A DNA stretch of 59,706 bases from positions 1 through 59,706 of the IMG/VR virus record IMGVR_UViG_3300042905_003262. One strand, 5' to 3'. The notes beneath the pieces were generated by a model, which did not search any database, was not told the DNA's origin, and worked only from the letters and a program-made list of their open reading frames with translations. Position numbers and translations under genes: made by a program. Below, piece after piece: positions 50,718 through 59,336 of this stretch. The stretch is from a virus. Within the stretch, counting starts at the first letter, position 1; each line of letters begins with the position of its first letter.

Positions 50718-51200
50718 ATGCAACTTCCTAACGCCTTCCACAGCCTGCCTCGCGAGTTTACTCTGAGGGCCATTAAGTCTGACTATTCATTGAGTGCCCG
50801 TGACATCACGTTCGAGGTGAATGCCTCATACTATGTAAATGGTGAGGCGAATAAAAGCGGGCGCACGGTGCTAACCGGCTGGGGTAAAAGCGCCTCCATC
50901 CGCTTCCTGTTCTGCATTCGTAATCCTCTAAATGAGAGGATAGCGCAAGACACGCTGAAAGCTGCTTTGCGTGCATTGAGCGCTACGATTCGTTGGAGGT
51001 CTGAGATTATCCCCGATTACATGAGTGACCTCATCATCGGTATTCCGCTGGGGTTCGTTGCGGGTAAAGTGACGCAGACCGACAAGCGCAAAGTCAAAAG
51101 CGGGGCGATCTTGCATGACTCAATCAGCGACCTTCGGGACGCTCTTAATACTCGAATAAAAGAGGTCGAAGCATTCCTAGTGGCACCGATAAGCCAATAA
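50718..51200 (+). CDS. Hypothetical protein
   Basis: A 160-residue protein. It is preceded by CCAACGACCACCT, then MQLPNAFHSLPREFTLRAIK. The centre has SARDITFEVNASYYVNG, SASIRFLFCIRN and RWRSEIIPDYMSDL, followed by a basic helical tail. It looks like a compact mixed fold. No family is recognised. The codon use is more AT-rich than its neighbours, which could mean recent acquisition, but the stretch is short. Confidence 0.6.
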   Translation: MQLPNAFHSLPREFTLRAIKSDYSLSARDITFEVNASYYVNGEANKSGRTVLTGWGKSASIRFLFCIRNPLNERIAQDTLKAALRALSATIRWRSEIIPDYMSDLIIGIPLGFVAGKVTQTDKRKVKSGAILHDSISDLRDALNTRIKEVEAFLVAPISQ

Positions 51201-51216
51201 CTACACCTTTAACATC

Positions 51217-51363
51217 ATGCCCCGCTACTCCGTCACCTACTCAATCGGTGCCCGCTCCTACTGGTTCACGATCCCGGCTCCCAACGCTGCCCACATCTGG
51301 CGCGGCTGGGACCGGCCCGGCTCGAAGTTGCTCCAAGTCGAAGAAATCCCCGTAAACGCCTAA
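51217..51363 (+). CDS. 48-residue small protein
   Basis: The frame MPRYSVTYSIGARSYWF then TIPAPNAAHIWRGWDRPG lies between two clear genes in the same direction, 16 bases after one and 12 before the other. It is basic and rich in tryptophan and tyrosine, with a strand, a turn and a strand pattern. No family is recognised. Same orientation, tight spacing and lack of a better frame make it a likely real gene. Confidence 0.5.
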   Translation: MPRYSVTYSIGARSYWFTIPAPNAAHIWRGWDRPGSKLLQVEEIPVNA

Positions 51364-51375
51364 CCTCACACGACC

Positions 51376-51603
51376 ATGACCACCCTACCACCTGACCACC
51401 TCCGCCACATCGACCTTACGGCTCGCCTCGTCTCGCTCAAATCCAGCCTCACGCCCGACTGCAAACTGTTCGAGCCTGCCCCGCCGCTTTATGTCTGCCG
51501 CCGCTCCGACGAAGACCCGCCGCGCTGGGCTGTCCGGCTGTTTGTCGCGTTTCTCATCATCAACGCGGCTGTTTTGGCTGCTTACCTTATTGCTGCCCAA
51601 TGA
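51376..51603 (+). CDS. Small protein with a C-terminal membrane helix
   Basis: A 75-residue protein. Its N-terminal 50 residues are soluble (PPDHLRHIDLTARLVSL), and the C-terminus is a tail anchor: VRLFVAFLIINAAVLAAYLI, ending four residues later. Tail-anchored phage proteins often act on the inner membrane, for example as holins, antiholins or superinfection factors; none can be chosen here. Its ATG follows CACACGACC, and its stop overlaps the next start as ATGA. Confidence 0.6.
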   Translation: MTTLPPDHLRHIDLTARLVSLKSSLTPDCKLFEPAPPLYVCRRSDEDPPRWAVRLFVAFLIINAAVLAAYLIAAQ

Positions 51604-51755
51604 GTGCCACCTGCCCCAAATGCGGCCACCCAACCTCCGACATGCAGCGCAACGGCGGGAAAGCTCGCTGGGCTGGCGTCTCGGCTGCTGACCGCTCGGC
51701 TGCGATGCGGAAGGCTGTCCAGGCGAGGTGGGCCAAGAAGAAAGCCAAAGCCTAA
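51600..51755 (+). CDS. 51-residue zinc-ribbon basic protein
   Basis: Coupled to the gene before it by ATGA. MSATCPKCGHPTSDMQRN gives one CxxC pair, too little for a full zinc finger without a partner chain or dimer, followed by a helical, strongly basic tail rich in Ala, Arg and Lys (RWAGVSAADRSAAMRKA, ARWAKKKAKA). It could bind nucleic acid. A strong terminator starts 16 bases downstream, so it is the last gene of the block. Confidence 0.55.
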   Translation: MSATCPKCGHPTSDMQRNGGKARWAGVSAADRSAAMRKAVQARWAKKKAKA

Positions 51756-51771
51756 CCCGCGCTTCTCAAAG

Positions 51772-51799
51772 CCCTCGCCTTAGCTGGCGGGGGTTTTTT
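51772..51799 (+). terminator. Strong rho-independent terminator
   Basis: CCCTCGCC (51772-51779) pairs with GGCGGGGG (51786-51793) around a six-base loop, followed by six T (51794-51799). The T-run lies on the plus strand, so it ends the rightward small-gene block before the convergent HNH and methyltransferase genes. Confidence 0.9.
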
Positions 51800-51854
51800 G
51801 CGTCGAACCGTGGCGCTGCGGCAAACAGACTCGCCAAGGCTCGCAGTTGCCGAG

Positions 51855-52214
51855 CTAGGTGTTCGTATCTGTCACCAAAACCAGCAAGCCGCGCTCTTTC
51901 GCCCACGCCGGGTTATCATGCACCCTTCGGTGACACGGGGCGCAGAGCTGGCGGAAAAACTCCACGTCCAGGAGCCTCTTACCCTGCCGTCCGCAGGCGT
52001 GGTGAATCTCCGTCGCCTGCCCTTTGCAGACGAGGCAGGTCGGATGCGCTACCAAAAACTCGCGCCGGAGCTTCGTGTACTCCGCGTTTTCGGCTTTCCT
52101 TCGCGTGCTAACGGGCTTGATGCGCTGGCGTGGCTTCCGGCTCACAAGTCCAGCCAGAACCCTTTCGCGGTAGGTCTGGCGCTTGGTTGGCTTGGCTTGG
52201 GGTGGGGAGATCAT
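51855..52214 (-). CDS. HNH-fold phage protein
   Basis: A 119-residue protein with a basic N-terminus. The core is CLVCKGQATEIHH, then GRQGKRLLD, then LCAPCHRRVHDNPAWA. C60 and C63, H71 and H72, C91, C94 and H95, and H99 make a full HNH treble clef. The IHH-x-x-G-R-x-G and NPAWA signatures are the common phage type. It overlaps the C5 methyltransferase stop as ATGA. It may act with the methyltransferase as a linked nuclease or simply be an accessory nicking enzyme. Confidence 0.75.
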   Translation of the reverse strand: MISPPQAKPTKRQTYRERVLAGLVSRKPRQRIKPVSTRRKAENAEYTKLRREFLVAHPTCLVCKGQATEIHHACGRQGKRLLDVEFFRQLCAPCHRRVHDNPAWAKERGLLVLVTDTNT

Positions 52215-53359
52215 AGGGTTACGGCTTCGAGGAACGCCTCAATGAAGGCTTGCGCACACTGAGGAACGATTGCATTGCCGTAACCGCGCAGTCGCACCAC
52301 TCGGGCGGGAATCCCATGAGCCAGCGGGAAAAATGCGGGTTCAGTTGGAACGCGGCGGGTTTTCCCGTCTCGGCAGGCGACGAGTCGGGAGGCATTCCAG
52401 CATCGAAGCAGTCCCTCGCCAGACATCGGTTGTCCCGGCTTTGCGGCGTCAGTTTGTTCGCTGTTGGAGTTGCCCATCCATCCAAGTGCATTGGACTCGG
52501 CCAGCCCGTGATTGTCTGCACCTGAATCGCAATCGGCATTCCGGCCCCGTTGCCATTCCCGTGCTTCGCCTTGTTCTTGATCTGGCGGGCGTCCCACGTC
52601 TCCAGCCCCTCCCCGTCGTTCATGTTGTTGGCATTGGGTGTCGCCCACCCGGATATTGTCGCCACTTGCCGAGGTAGGTTGGCCGACCCCTTCTCTGAGT
52701 CCATTGCCCGAATCAACGCTTCCGAACTCGCTGAATCCTTGTAGTCCCGCGCATTCGGAGTCGTCCACCCTATCACTGCATCTTGCAACCTCATCGCGTG
52801 CCTCCCCGCTTGTGACGGGCCTGTTCCTCCCGCGCAAGTGTCTGGTGTGGGCCACCCAGTACAGCCTTTGTCGGATGTGCGGCGAGCCGACGCTGTGTGC
52901 GCCCAATACGGTCGCCCCGCAGGCGTAACCTTCTGACTCCAAGTCTGCTGATACTCCGTCGAGCCAGCCGTGCCCAATCGCGCTTGCAACCTGCTCGCCA
53001 AAGACTGTGTTAGCCCACGGCTGGCCGTCGTCCCTACAGGCGCAGATGAGGGTAAAGAAGACTGGCCAGAGGTGTCTCTCGTCTTTTTGCGCGAGTCCTT
53101 TACCGGCTGTGCTGAATGGCTGGCAGGGGCATGATCCAGTTCCAACAGACTTTGACGCAGGCCATCCGGCGAGTTGGAGGGCAAGGGGCCATCCGCCAAT
53201 ACCAGCGAAGAAATGACACTGAGTATATCCGCGCAAGTCCCCTGGAGTGACTTCGGTAATAGATCGCTCATCGACAATACCGTTCGGGATGAGTCCGCGT
53301 TTGATGAGTTCTCGCAGCCATGCGGCGGCTTTTGGGTCGTGTTCATTATAATAATTCAT
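52211..53359 (-). CDS. C5-cytosine DNA methyltransferase
   Basis: A 382-residue enzyme from the ATG at 53359. Motif I is CHFFAGIGGWPLAL (residues 48-61); motif IV is TGSCPCQPFS with catalytic C79; a VFGEQVASA stretch stands where ENV is usual; HIRQRLYWV is motif VIII; and GYGNAIVPQCAQAF is motif X. The region between VIII and X is long and variable. It adds methyl groups to cytosine in a specific site, protecting phage DNA. It contains another long frame, 52219-53346. The gene lies after DnaB and a small gene, and is coupled to an HNH gene. Confidence 0.88.
   Translation of the reverse strand: MNYYNEHDPKAAAWLRELIKRGLIPNGIVDERSITEVTPGDLRGYTQCHFFAGIGGWPLALQLAGWPASKSVGTGSCPCQPFSTAGKGLAQKDERHLWPVFFTLICACRDDGQPWANTVFGEQVASAIGHGWLDGVSADLESEGYACGATVLGAHSVGSPHIRQRLYWVAHTRHLRGRNRPVTSGEARDEVARCSDRVDDSECAGLQGFSEFGSVDSGNGLREGVGQPTSASGDNIRVGDTQCQQHERRGGAGDVGRPPDQEQGEAREWQRGRNADCDSGADNHGLAESNALGWMGNSNSEQTDAAKPGQPMSGEGLLRCWNASRLVACRDGKTRRVPTEPAFFPLAHGIPARVVRLRGYGNAIVPQCAQAFIEAFLEAVTL
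52219..53346 (-). CDS. Overlapping GWPTP/WLMGFP-type protein inside the methyltransferase gene
   Basis: A second frame of 375 codons, same strand, shifted by one base from the methyltransferase, starting 13 bases after its ATG and ending eight bases before its stop. The product has the repeating GW-x-TP motif (GWPTPDTCAGG, GWTTPNARDYKDSA, GWATPNANNMN, GWATPTANK) and closes with NPHFSRWLMGFPPEWC. I recognise these from a family of abundant phage proteins, in which they recur, so I regard this as a real or at least widely conserved frame. Whether it is translated here, and what it does, is not shown. Confidence 0.5.
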   Translation of the reverse strand: MNTTQKPPHGCENSSNADSSRTVLSMSDLLPKSLQGTCADILSVISSLVLADGPLPSNSPDGLRQSLLELDHAPASHSAQPVKDSRKKTRDTSGQSSLPSSAPVGTTASRGLTQSLASRLQARLGTAGSTEYQQTWSQKVTPAGRPYWAHTASARRTSDKGCTGWPTPDTCAGGTGPSQAGRHAMRLQDAVIGWTTPNARDYKDSASSEALIRAMDSEKGSANLPRQVATISGWATPNANNMNDGEGLETWDARQIKNKAKHGNGNGAGMPIAIQVQTITGWPSPMHLDGWATPTANKLTPQSRDNRCLARDCFDAGMPPDSSPAETGKPAAFQLNPHFSRWLMGFPPEWCDCAVTAMQSFLSVRKPSLRRSSKP

Positions 53360-53363
53360 AGGG

Positions 53364-53558
53364 TTAAAAGTCTGCCGCGCCTTTTCCTGCCTCCCATTGT
53401 GCAAAGGCGCACATGCCGTTGCGGAAACGTGGCTTTCGCTCCTTTTTCGGTGGAGGATCAACCGGCGGGATAGCGAGCATGGCGGCGATTTTGGCCTCCA
53501 GTTGCGCGGCGAGGTCTGGCGGGTCGGGCTGGACAAGTGGGCGAGGAAGAAAGTTCAT
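53364..53558 (-). CDS. Small protein between DnaB and methyltransferase
   Basis: A 64-residue protein, MNFLPRPLVQPDPPDLAAQL and on, with two proline-rich stretches and a basic centre (KKERKPRFRNG). Its ATG overlaps the DnaB stop, and its stop lies five bases before the methyltransferase start, so it is part of that operon. A short helix (AQLEAKIAAMLA) is the only structure expected. No family is recognised; a partner-binding peptide of the helicase or methyltransferase is possible. Confidence 0.6.
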   Translation of the reverse strand: MNFLPRPLVQPDPPDLAAQLEAKIAAMLAIPPVDPPPKKERKPRFRNGMCAFAQWEAGKGAADF

Positions 53559-54876
53559 GGTTCGCGGAATTGAAAGATTGAGCCAAGGAACAAAAGCGGA
53601 AGCTCCCAGTGACGCTTCCCGCCCCGGTTCTTCTCACACCAAAGGTTGCGCTTTTCGTCGTTGAAGCCGGTTTCCGAGTCCTCGTCGGCAAACTTCTTGA
53701 GCATCATCACCTTGTCGGCGTCCTGTCCAATGGCCCGGCTTTCGCGTAGTTTGCCGCTGTCGTTGAGCTGCGAGGCTGTCAGGATGACTTTCCCTGTCCG
53801 GCGAGCCAAACGCTTCTGACGGCGACTGATTGAGGCCAAAACGCCCTCCCGCGTGTCGGACTTCCGGGCGCTGGTATCCTCCATGAGTTGCAAGTAGTCC
53901 ACCACCACCACGGCGGCGTCGCTTCGCTCAATGTCGGCGAAAATGTCGGTCGCGCTAGCGTCCTCAACATCCACAAGCTCAATGGTCGATCTTTGGCGAA
54001 TCTTCGCGCAGGAGGCCGTTAGCGACATCATCTCACCGTTTGTCAGGTCGCCCCGGTAGAGATTGCCGTTATCAACGCGAGCGTGAGAGGCCAGCAGGCG
54101 CAAGGATTGCTCATTGTGCGGCATCTCCAGCGGATACCACCGAACCTTGTGCCCGTCTTCGGCGGCGTTCTCGGCGCAGTTTTGGATGATGGTCGATTTG
54201 CCGTCTCCCGGCTCCCCGGCGAAAACCCAAACTTGCCCAGGCATCATGCCGCCCGTGTGCTTGTCGATAGTCGGAAACCCGGTGCGGATGCCAGGAAGGC
54301 GGCCAGGATTCTCGGCCCGAATCTGGATTTCAGCCAAGAGCGGGTCGATGGCCTCGCGTAGTGACACGCTCTTGAGTAGCTGGCCGGGCATCTTTCCTGC
54401 CTCTTCCATGAGTCCTTTGATGGTGTCGAGCGTTTCGGCCACCTCGCCGTCACGGGCTTGGAACAGGAAATTCAGGCTTCGGGCGTGGGCCTCGATGTGT
54501 TTTCGCTGCCCGTAAAGCTCGCGCAACACGGTCAGGTAGTGGTGAAAGTGCGACGGAATCGGGACGAAGGTGTAAACGTCCGAGACAGCCGCAGCCCCGC
54601 CCACGAACTCCAAACGGCCAAGATTCCGCAGCCGGTGAGTCAGGGAGATGGGATCAATGGGCCGCCCTGCCGTCACCTCGTCAACCATCGTGCAGAAGAT
54701 TTCCCGGCTGACATCGTGATAGAACAGGGCCGGGGGCGTGGCGTGCAGGCAAGTAATCAACCGTTGCGGCTCCTGCATGAAGCACGAAAGCGCCCCGCGT
54801 TCTGCTTCGTCGCTGTATGGCATGGGTTTGTTTAGCCCGGCCAGTAGCTCCTCAACCGTTGCATGTTTTTCTTGGT

Positions 54877-54880
<4 letters not shown>
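53555..54880 (-). CDS. dnaB: DnaB-family replicative helicase
   Basis: A 441-residue enzyme. The N-terminal domain (residues 1-170) has ERGALSCFMQEPQRLI and VSREIFCTMVDE, as in DnaB. The RecA-like core has PGIRTGFPTIDKHTGG, Walker A AGEPGDGKST at 221-230, Walker B VVVVDYLQLM at about 315-324, and SQLNDSGKLRESRAIGQDAD after it. Lengths fit a phage DnaB. The hexamer unwinds DNA at the fork. I chose the ATG at 54880, coupled by ATGA to the DUF1376 gene upstream, over the ATG six bases earlier. Confidence 0.93.
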
Positions 54881-55557
<677 letters not shown>

Positions 55558-55560
55558 AAC

Positions 55561-56547
55561 TCAATCCTCGCTTTCGCTTTCGTTCAGATTGCCAAAAAGC
55601 GGCATTTCCTCGCGGGCGATGCCCTCGGCTGCCGCTGTGCAGTTTAAGACGGCCTGCTTGTAGTAAGCCTCCTTCAACTCGATACCGATGGCGCGGCGTC
55701 CATTGATGATTGCGCCGTAAGCCTCGCTCCCAACGCCAAGAAATGGCGTCAAGACCACTTCACCAGGATTTGAGCGCAGGACCACGACTCGCTCGATAAC
55801 GTCAAGTTGAAGCGGGTGAACGTGTTTTTCATCGTCCGGGTCTTTGCATTCCTTGTAGGGCAGGACGCGCTCAATCCGAACATCGTCCCAAAAGGCGCTG
55901 GCGTATTGCCGCCAGATCCAATGCGAGAAACGATTCTCAGTCTGCTTTCCGGTGTGGCCTTTGTAGGCCAGAAGCTCATGCGGCATCTGGCGCGAACCGG
56001 CGTAGCTGTGAAGTCCTGTCGGATGAGCCACAGGCACTTCGTTCTCACCATCACGGCGGAACAAAAGCAGATAATCGGCGCTCGCCACGTCGCATAGGCT
56101 GGAGTCGTCCACGATGGTTTTGTGAGCGAGTCCCTTCGCCATCGTTCGGAGACGAACGGCAAGAGGTTCTTTCCACACGGAGTGACGAGCGATGAACTTG
56201 AAACCGTTCGCCAAATGGAGGCGGATGATGTCGCCGGGAAAGTCTGTCAGCGTGCATCCGGCATTGCATGAACTTGGAATGTCCATGCAATGAACGGCGG
56301 TAATCCGGCCCGGCTTCGTGAGTCGTGCAATCTGCGAGACGACAAACCCGTAATGCTCAAAGAACTCTTCATAGTTCCGGCAGTTTGACAAATCCCGCTC
56401 GTCGGAACTGTAATTGTATAGCCCGCAGAACGGCGGCGAATAGACAGACAGATCAACAGACCTGTCTGGTAGTGATTGCATGACCTCGCAGCAGTCTCCG
56501 TTATAGAGGGCGAATTGGTCCGTTACTTTTTGTGTGATTACAGCCAT
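55561..56547 (-). CDS. DNA methyltransferase with an SPPF active site
   Basis: A 328-residue enzyme of the N4-cytosine/N6-adenine amino-methyltransferase type. SVYSPPFCG (residues 34-42) is the catalytic SPPF motif, common in N4-cytosine enzymes. The binding motif is at the C-terminus: VVLTPFLGVGSEAYGA (FxGxG-type) then GRRAIGIELKEAYYK. The order, catalytic motif first and SAM-binding last, is the beta class. The middle, with HEDxx-like ENRFSHWIW, is target recognition. It overlaps the helicase stop by 10 bases. It would modify phage DNA against restriction. Confidence 0.85.
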   Translation of the reverse strand: MAVITQKVTDQFALYNGDCCEVMQSLPDRSVDLSVYSPPFCGLYNYSSDERDLSNCRNYEEFFEHYGFVVSQIARLTKPGRITAVHCMDIPSSCNAGCTLTDFPGDIIRLHLANGFKFIARHSVWKEPLAVRLRTMAKGLAHKTIVDDSSLCDVASADYLLLFRRDGENEVPVAHPTGLHSYAGSRQMPHELLAYKGHTGKQTENRFSHWIWRQYASAFWDDVRIERVLPYKECKDPDDEKHVHPLQLDVIERVVVLRSNPGEVVLTPFLGVGSEAYGAIINGRRAIGIELKEAYYKQAVLNCTAAAEGIAREEMPLFGNLNESESED

Positions 56548-57908
56548 GATGGTGTGATTTCGTTGGTGGTTGGTTTCTCTTTCTTTTCAATCCGCAACTC
56601 ATTGTTCATAAGCTGAACAAGATGCGAAAACATTTCCTCGGCTTGCGCCGCTTTGCGCTGGAGATTTTGCAGGACTCCACGCTCGCCTTCGGATGTCACT
56701 ACGTCGATTGTGACGGCGTGCTTTTGACCAAAGCGCCAGCTTCTACGGATGGATTGGTACCACTGCTCGAAGCTATGCGAGGGGAAAAATGTTTGGTGGT
56801 GGCAGTGCTGCCAGTTCAAGCCAAAGCCTGCGATTTTTGGCTTGCTGATGAGCACGCGGATTTGACCGCTAGCAAAGGCGTCAAACCGCTCTTCCTTTAC
56901 CTCATCGGGATCGTCGCCGGATACTTGGACGGAATCCTTGATGATTTTTTCCAGCCTGTCGCCCTCGCTGTTCAGGTGGCACCACATGACCGCACTCTTG
57001 CCGGAGTTCTCCACGCACGCGGCAGCCATCGCGCAACGCTCTTCAATGGTGCGGCTTCGCTCTTGGCGCTGTTCGGCTAGACCGTGAGCAGGCATCGAAA
57101 ACAGCATGCCCTCAAGTGGCGCTTTCGCCTCAACTATGTGCTCGCGGGTTATAAGTTCAGGCAGCTTAAATTTACCATCGCTAAAGCCAAGATCGGACGG
57201 CTTGCGCACAGCCCGCGCCCATGAGCATACCCATCGCCAGAAATCGCGCTCGGCATGTCCACGAAAGCGATAGATGCCGGAGCGGTGCTCTTGGCTTCGT
57301 GAGGTTGTAGCCTCCGCCTTCTTGAAGAACTTGCCAAGCATATCCATGAATCCAAGATAGCCTAAAGCCTCGCTGGATGTTCCAAGTTCAATGTGATCGT
57401 TTGGCGCGGCGGTAGCGGTGCAAAGAAGACCGAATTTTTGCTTTCGCATGAAGTCGGTCACGGCTGATTTTGTCACGCCGTCAAAGTTTTTCAAAATGCT
57501 TGACTCATCGCATACAGTCCCGGCGAAATCATTCGCATCAAATAAGTGGAGCTTCTCATAGTTTGTGATGACGACCTTAGCGCCCGGGTGAAACTTACCC
57601 GTTGTTGAGCGTGATGCAAAGATGCCAAACTTGGCGGCCTCTTTGACCATTTGCGCACCAACAGCCAGCGGAGTCAGGATGAGCACGGGCTTGTTAGTGT
57701 GCCGGACAATGTTCTCAGCATAGCTTAACTGCATCATCGACTTTCCAAGTCCGCAGTCTGCAAACAAGGCAGCCCTGCCTTTCATTACGCTCCATTCGAT
57801 AAGGCTCCGTTGAAAGTCGAATGCCGCATCAGGAATGAATGTCGGCTTGAATCCGTAGTTGCCTCCAAGGTGGGTCTTACGATTGATAAACTCTGAATAA
57901 GTTGTCAT
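56538..57908 (-). CDS. SF2 (DEAD/SNF2-like) helicase
   Basis: A 456-residue helicase. Walker A is FADCGLGKSMM with residues about 50-57; the nucleotide switch TPLAVGAQM is motif Ia; CDESSILKN at 133-141 is the DExx motif II; SATAAPN-like TATAAPNDH is motif III; and RRSWRFGQKHAVTIDVV near the C-terminus is the motif VI of SNF2-type enzymes. It lacks other domains. Genes of this type often sit with the phage methyltransferase they overlap here, which suggests joint action in DNA processing or restriction evasion, but that is inference. Confidence 0.85.
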   Translation of the reverse strand: MTTYSEFINRKTHLGGNYGFKPTFIPDAAFDFQRSLIEWSVMKGRAALFADCGLGKSMMQLSYAENIVRHTNKPVLILTPLAVGAQMVKEAAKFGIFASRSTTGKFHPGAKVVITNYEKLHLFDANDFAGTVCDESSILKNFDGVTKSAVTDFMRKQKFGLLCTATAAPNDHIELGTSSEALGYLGFMDMLGKFFKKAEATTSRSQEHRSGIYRFRGHAERDFWRWVCSWARAVRKPSDLGFSDGKFKLPELITREHIVEAKAPLEGMLFSMPAHGLAEQRQERSRTIEERCAMAAACVENSGKSAVMWCHLNSEGDRLEKIIKDSVQVSGDDPDEVKEERFDAFASGQIRVLISKPKIAGFGLNWQHCHHQTFFPSHSFEQWYQSIRRSWRFGQKHAVTIDVVTSEGERGVLQNLQRKAAQAEEMFSHLVQLMNNELRIEKKEKPTTNEITPSWL

Positions 57909-57921
57909 ATCTTCAAAAAGG

Positions 57922-57984
57922 TGCTCCCCACGAAACCAAGGCTAGAAATCCGATATGCGCGGGTTCCTTGGAGTGTGGGGAGCA
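57922..57984 (-). promoter_or_regulatory. Long inverted repeat upstream of the helicase gene
   Basis: TGCTCCCCAC (57922-57931) pairs with GTGGGGAGCA (57975-57984), with an inner CCAAGG/CCTTGG (57936-57941 and 57966-57971). On the minus strand it ends 13 bases before the helicase ATG and is followed by CCTTTTT, so it may be a terminator, an attenuator or a leader hairpin. The rest of the 133-base gap holds nothing else I recognise. Confidence 0.55.
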
Positions 57985-58041
57985 TTTTGAGATGTGGCAT
58001 ATTGACTGGCCGTTTCTAGTCGGCGTGCGTTGACTATTGCG

Positions 58042-58296
58042 TTACAGACTCGGCTGGCAAGGGGTTTTTGGTGGCGAAAAGCCGATGGCATCTTTCAGGC
58101 GCTTGAGCGTGCAAACGTCGCCATCCGCCAAATGTAGATTTTCCATCAGGGTTTGCTGAATCGCTGCCCGTAAGGCTTCGTTTTCGCGCTCAAGCTCCGC
58201 CATCTTGGCGCAAAGGTAAGCAGTGCCGCAAGCGCCGCGTGAAAAGGCATCAAATGCGGCATCGGTAATTGGCGTTGGTCGTTCTGTGGTGTTCAT
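58042..58296 (-). CDS. Small hypothetical protein
   Basis: An 84-residue protein beginning MNTTERPTPITDAAFDAF, with an N-terminal TPITDAAF motif recurrent in small phage proteins, followed by a coiled coil (MAELERENEALRAAIQQTL). It is coupled to the gene before it (58293-58715). The ELEREN coil resembles those of phage proteins that pack in oligomers. No family is assigned. Confidence 0.65.
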   Translation of the reverse strand: MNTTERPTPITDAAFDAFSRGACGTAYLCAKMAELERENEALRAAIQQTLMENLHLADGDVCTLKRLKDAIGFSPPKTPCQPSL

Positions 58297-58715
58297 GGTT
58301 GTTTTGTGGCTTCAATGCGTCGGCGTTCTTCGGCCTCTTTGGCGAGGGTGCGCAGCGTGGTGGTGACAAAGTGAGCGGCCACTTTCAAAAGGCGCTCTTT
58401 CTCGGGGTGTTGAATCTGGCGGCGGTAACGATAAAACATGCGCCACACCTGCGCGGCCTGCTTTTCGGTGATGTCCGTCGTCAGCAACTCGCGGGCAAAA
58501 CGCTTGTCCCAAGATGCGGGTAGATAGTTGACCTGCTCCTTCAGGCACTTCACGGCTTGACGCTCGTCTTCGGTTTGATCCCGGCGAGGAACTGACGCTT
58601 TCTTTGGCGCTTCCAGCTTCACCTTCACGGGATTGGCAGTGACTTCGCGGTTGCCACACGGGAGCGCCGTGGTGGCGAGGGCGTCGAATAGGAACTCGGG
58701 AGGGGCGGTGTTCAT
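58293..58715 (-). CDS. Hypothetical protein
   Basis: A 140-residue basic protein from the ATG at 58715 (MNTAPPEFLFDALATT). After a disordered head with KVKLEAPKKASVPRRDQ it becomes helical: QAVKCLKEQVNYLPASWDK, AQVWRMFYRYRRQIQHPEKE, then EAEERRRIEATK. Coupled by ATGA overlaps at both ends. Basic helical proteins in this place, near SSB and a wHTH protein, may bind nucleic acid, but I recognise no family. Confidence 0.65.
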   Translation of the reverse strand: MNTAPPEFLFDALATTALPCGNREVTANPVKVKLEAPKKASVPRRDQTEDERQAVKCLKEQVNYLPASWDKRFARELLTTDITEKQAAQVWRMFYRYRRQIQHPEKERLLKVAAHFVTTTLRTLAKEAEERRRIEATKQP

Positions 58716-59002
58716 GGCATCAAGATTCCGCTGTCGATGATTTTGCCGAGCCATTCGCGCCCGTCGTCGGTGGCCTCGTATTGCTTGGCGTCTGGATTGA
58801 GTCGAGCCAGCCCGGCAGCAATGAGCTTGCCCATGCTCTTGAGCGTGGATGGCGCTTTGCTGCGATCTTCCCAGCCTGCTTTTGCAACGCAAGGGAATGG
58901 CGTTTGGACAACCTGGGCGAGTTCCGCGACGGCATCCGGGCCGATGTATCTGCGATGCAGCCCGAGCTTGCGGGTGCGGTTTGTGAAGGTGGTGGGTGTC
59001 AT
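58712..59002 (-). CDS. Small winged-helix-like protein
   Basis: A 96-residue protein with FTNRTRKLGLHRRYIGPDAV, then STLKSMGKLIAAGLARLN and a strand pair KQYEATDDGREWLGKI. The helix, turn, helix and beta-wing pattern suits a winged HTH domain, as in small phage DNA-binding proteins; the wing would be the ATDDGREWL turn. No family is recognised. It is coupled to genes on both sides by ATGA overlaps, so it belongs to the set feeding from 59316 to 58042. Confidence 0.55.
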   Translation of the reverse strand: MTPTTFTNRTRKLGLHRRYIGPDAVAELAQVVQTPFPCVAKAGWEDRSKAPSTLKSMGKLIAAGLARLNPDAKQYEATDDGREWLGKIIDSGILMP

Positions 59003-59316
59003 GGAAGGTCGATGACGTAGGTTTGGCCGCTCGTGACAGTGTTGACGTATGCGATGGCTCGCCAGTCGCCGACTTGGACGTTCTTCACGTTCTGGTACAC
59101 GCTTTCGGAACTGGAATACTCAGGTTTGCGTACCTGAGTCTCGGCATCTTGCCACGGTATGACAAAAATGGCGCATCCTGGAGCCGGTTTGGCGACGCAA
59201 TAAGCACGCGGGAAGATGTGGCGGACGGAGAGGCATCCTTCGACCTGCTTTTTGGCAGCGGCTTTTATGCGCTTGATGATGTCGCGGGAGTAGGCGGATT
59301 TTGGTTCTTGTTTCAT
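58999..59316 (-). CDS. Hypothetical protein next to the second SSB-like gene
   Basis: A 105-residue protein from the ATG at 59316, preceded by the leader CCACCACCAACGACCACG, nearly the same as that before the gene at 464. It starts MKQEPKSAYSRDIIKRIKAAAKK and shows helix then strand pattern with CLSVRHIFPRAYCV, GCAIFVIPWQDAE and GDWRAIAYVNTV. It may be an alpha/beta phage protein. No family is recognised. It is coupled to 58712-59002. Confidence 0.65.
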   Translation of the reverse strand: MKQEPKSAYSRDIIKRIKAAAKKQVEGCLSVRHIFPRAYCVAKPAPGCAIFVIPWQDAETQVRKPEYSSSESVYQNVKNVQVGDWRAIAYVNTVTSGQTYVIDLP

Positions 59317-59336
59317 GCGTGGTCGTTGGTGGTGGA

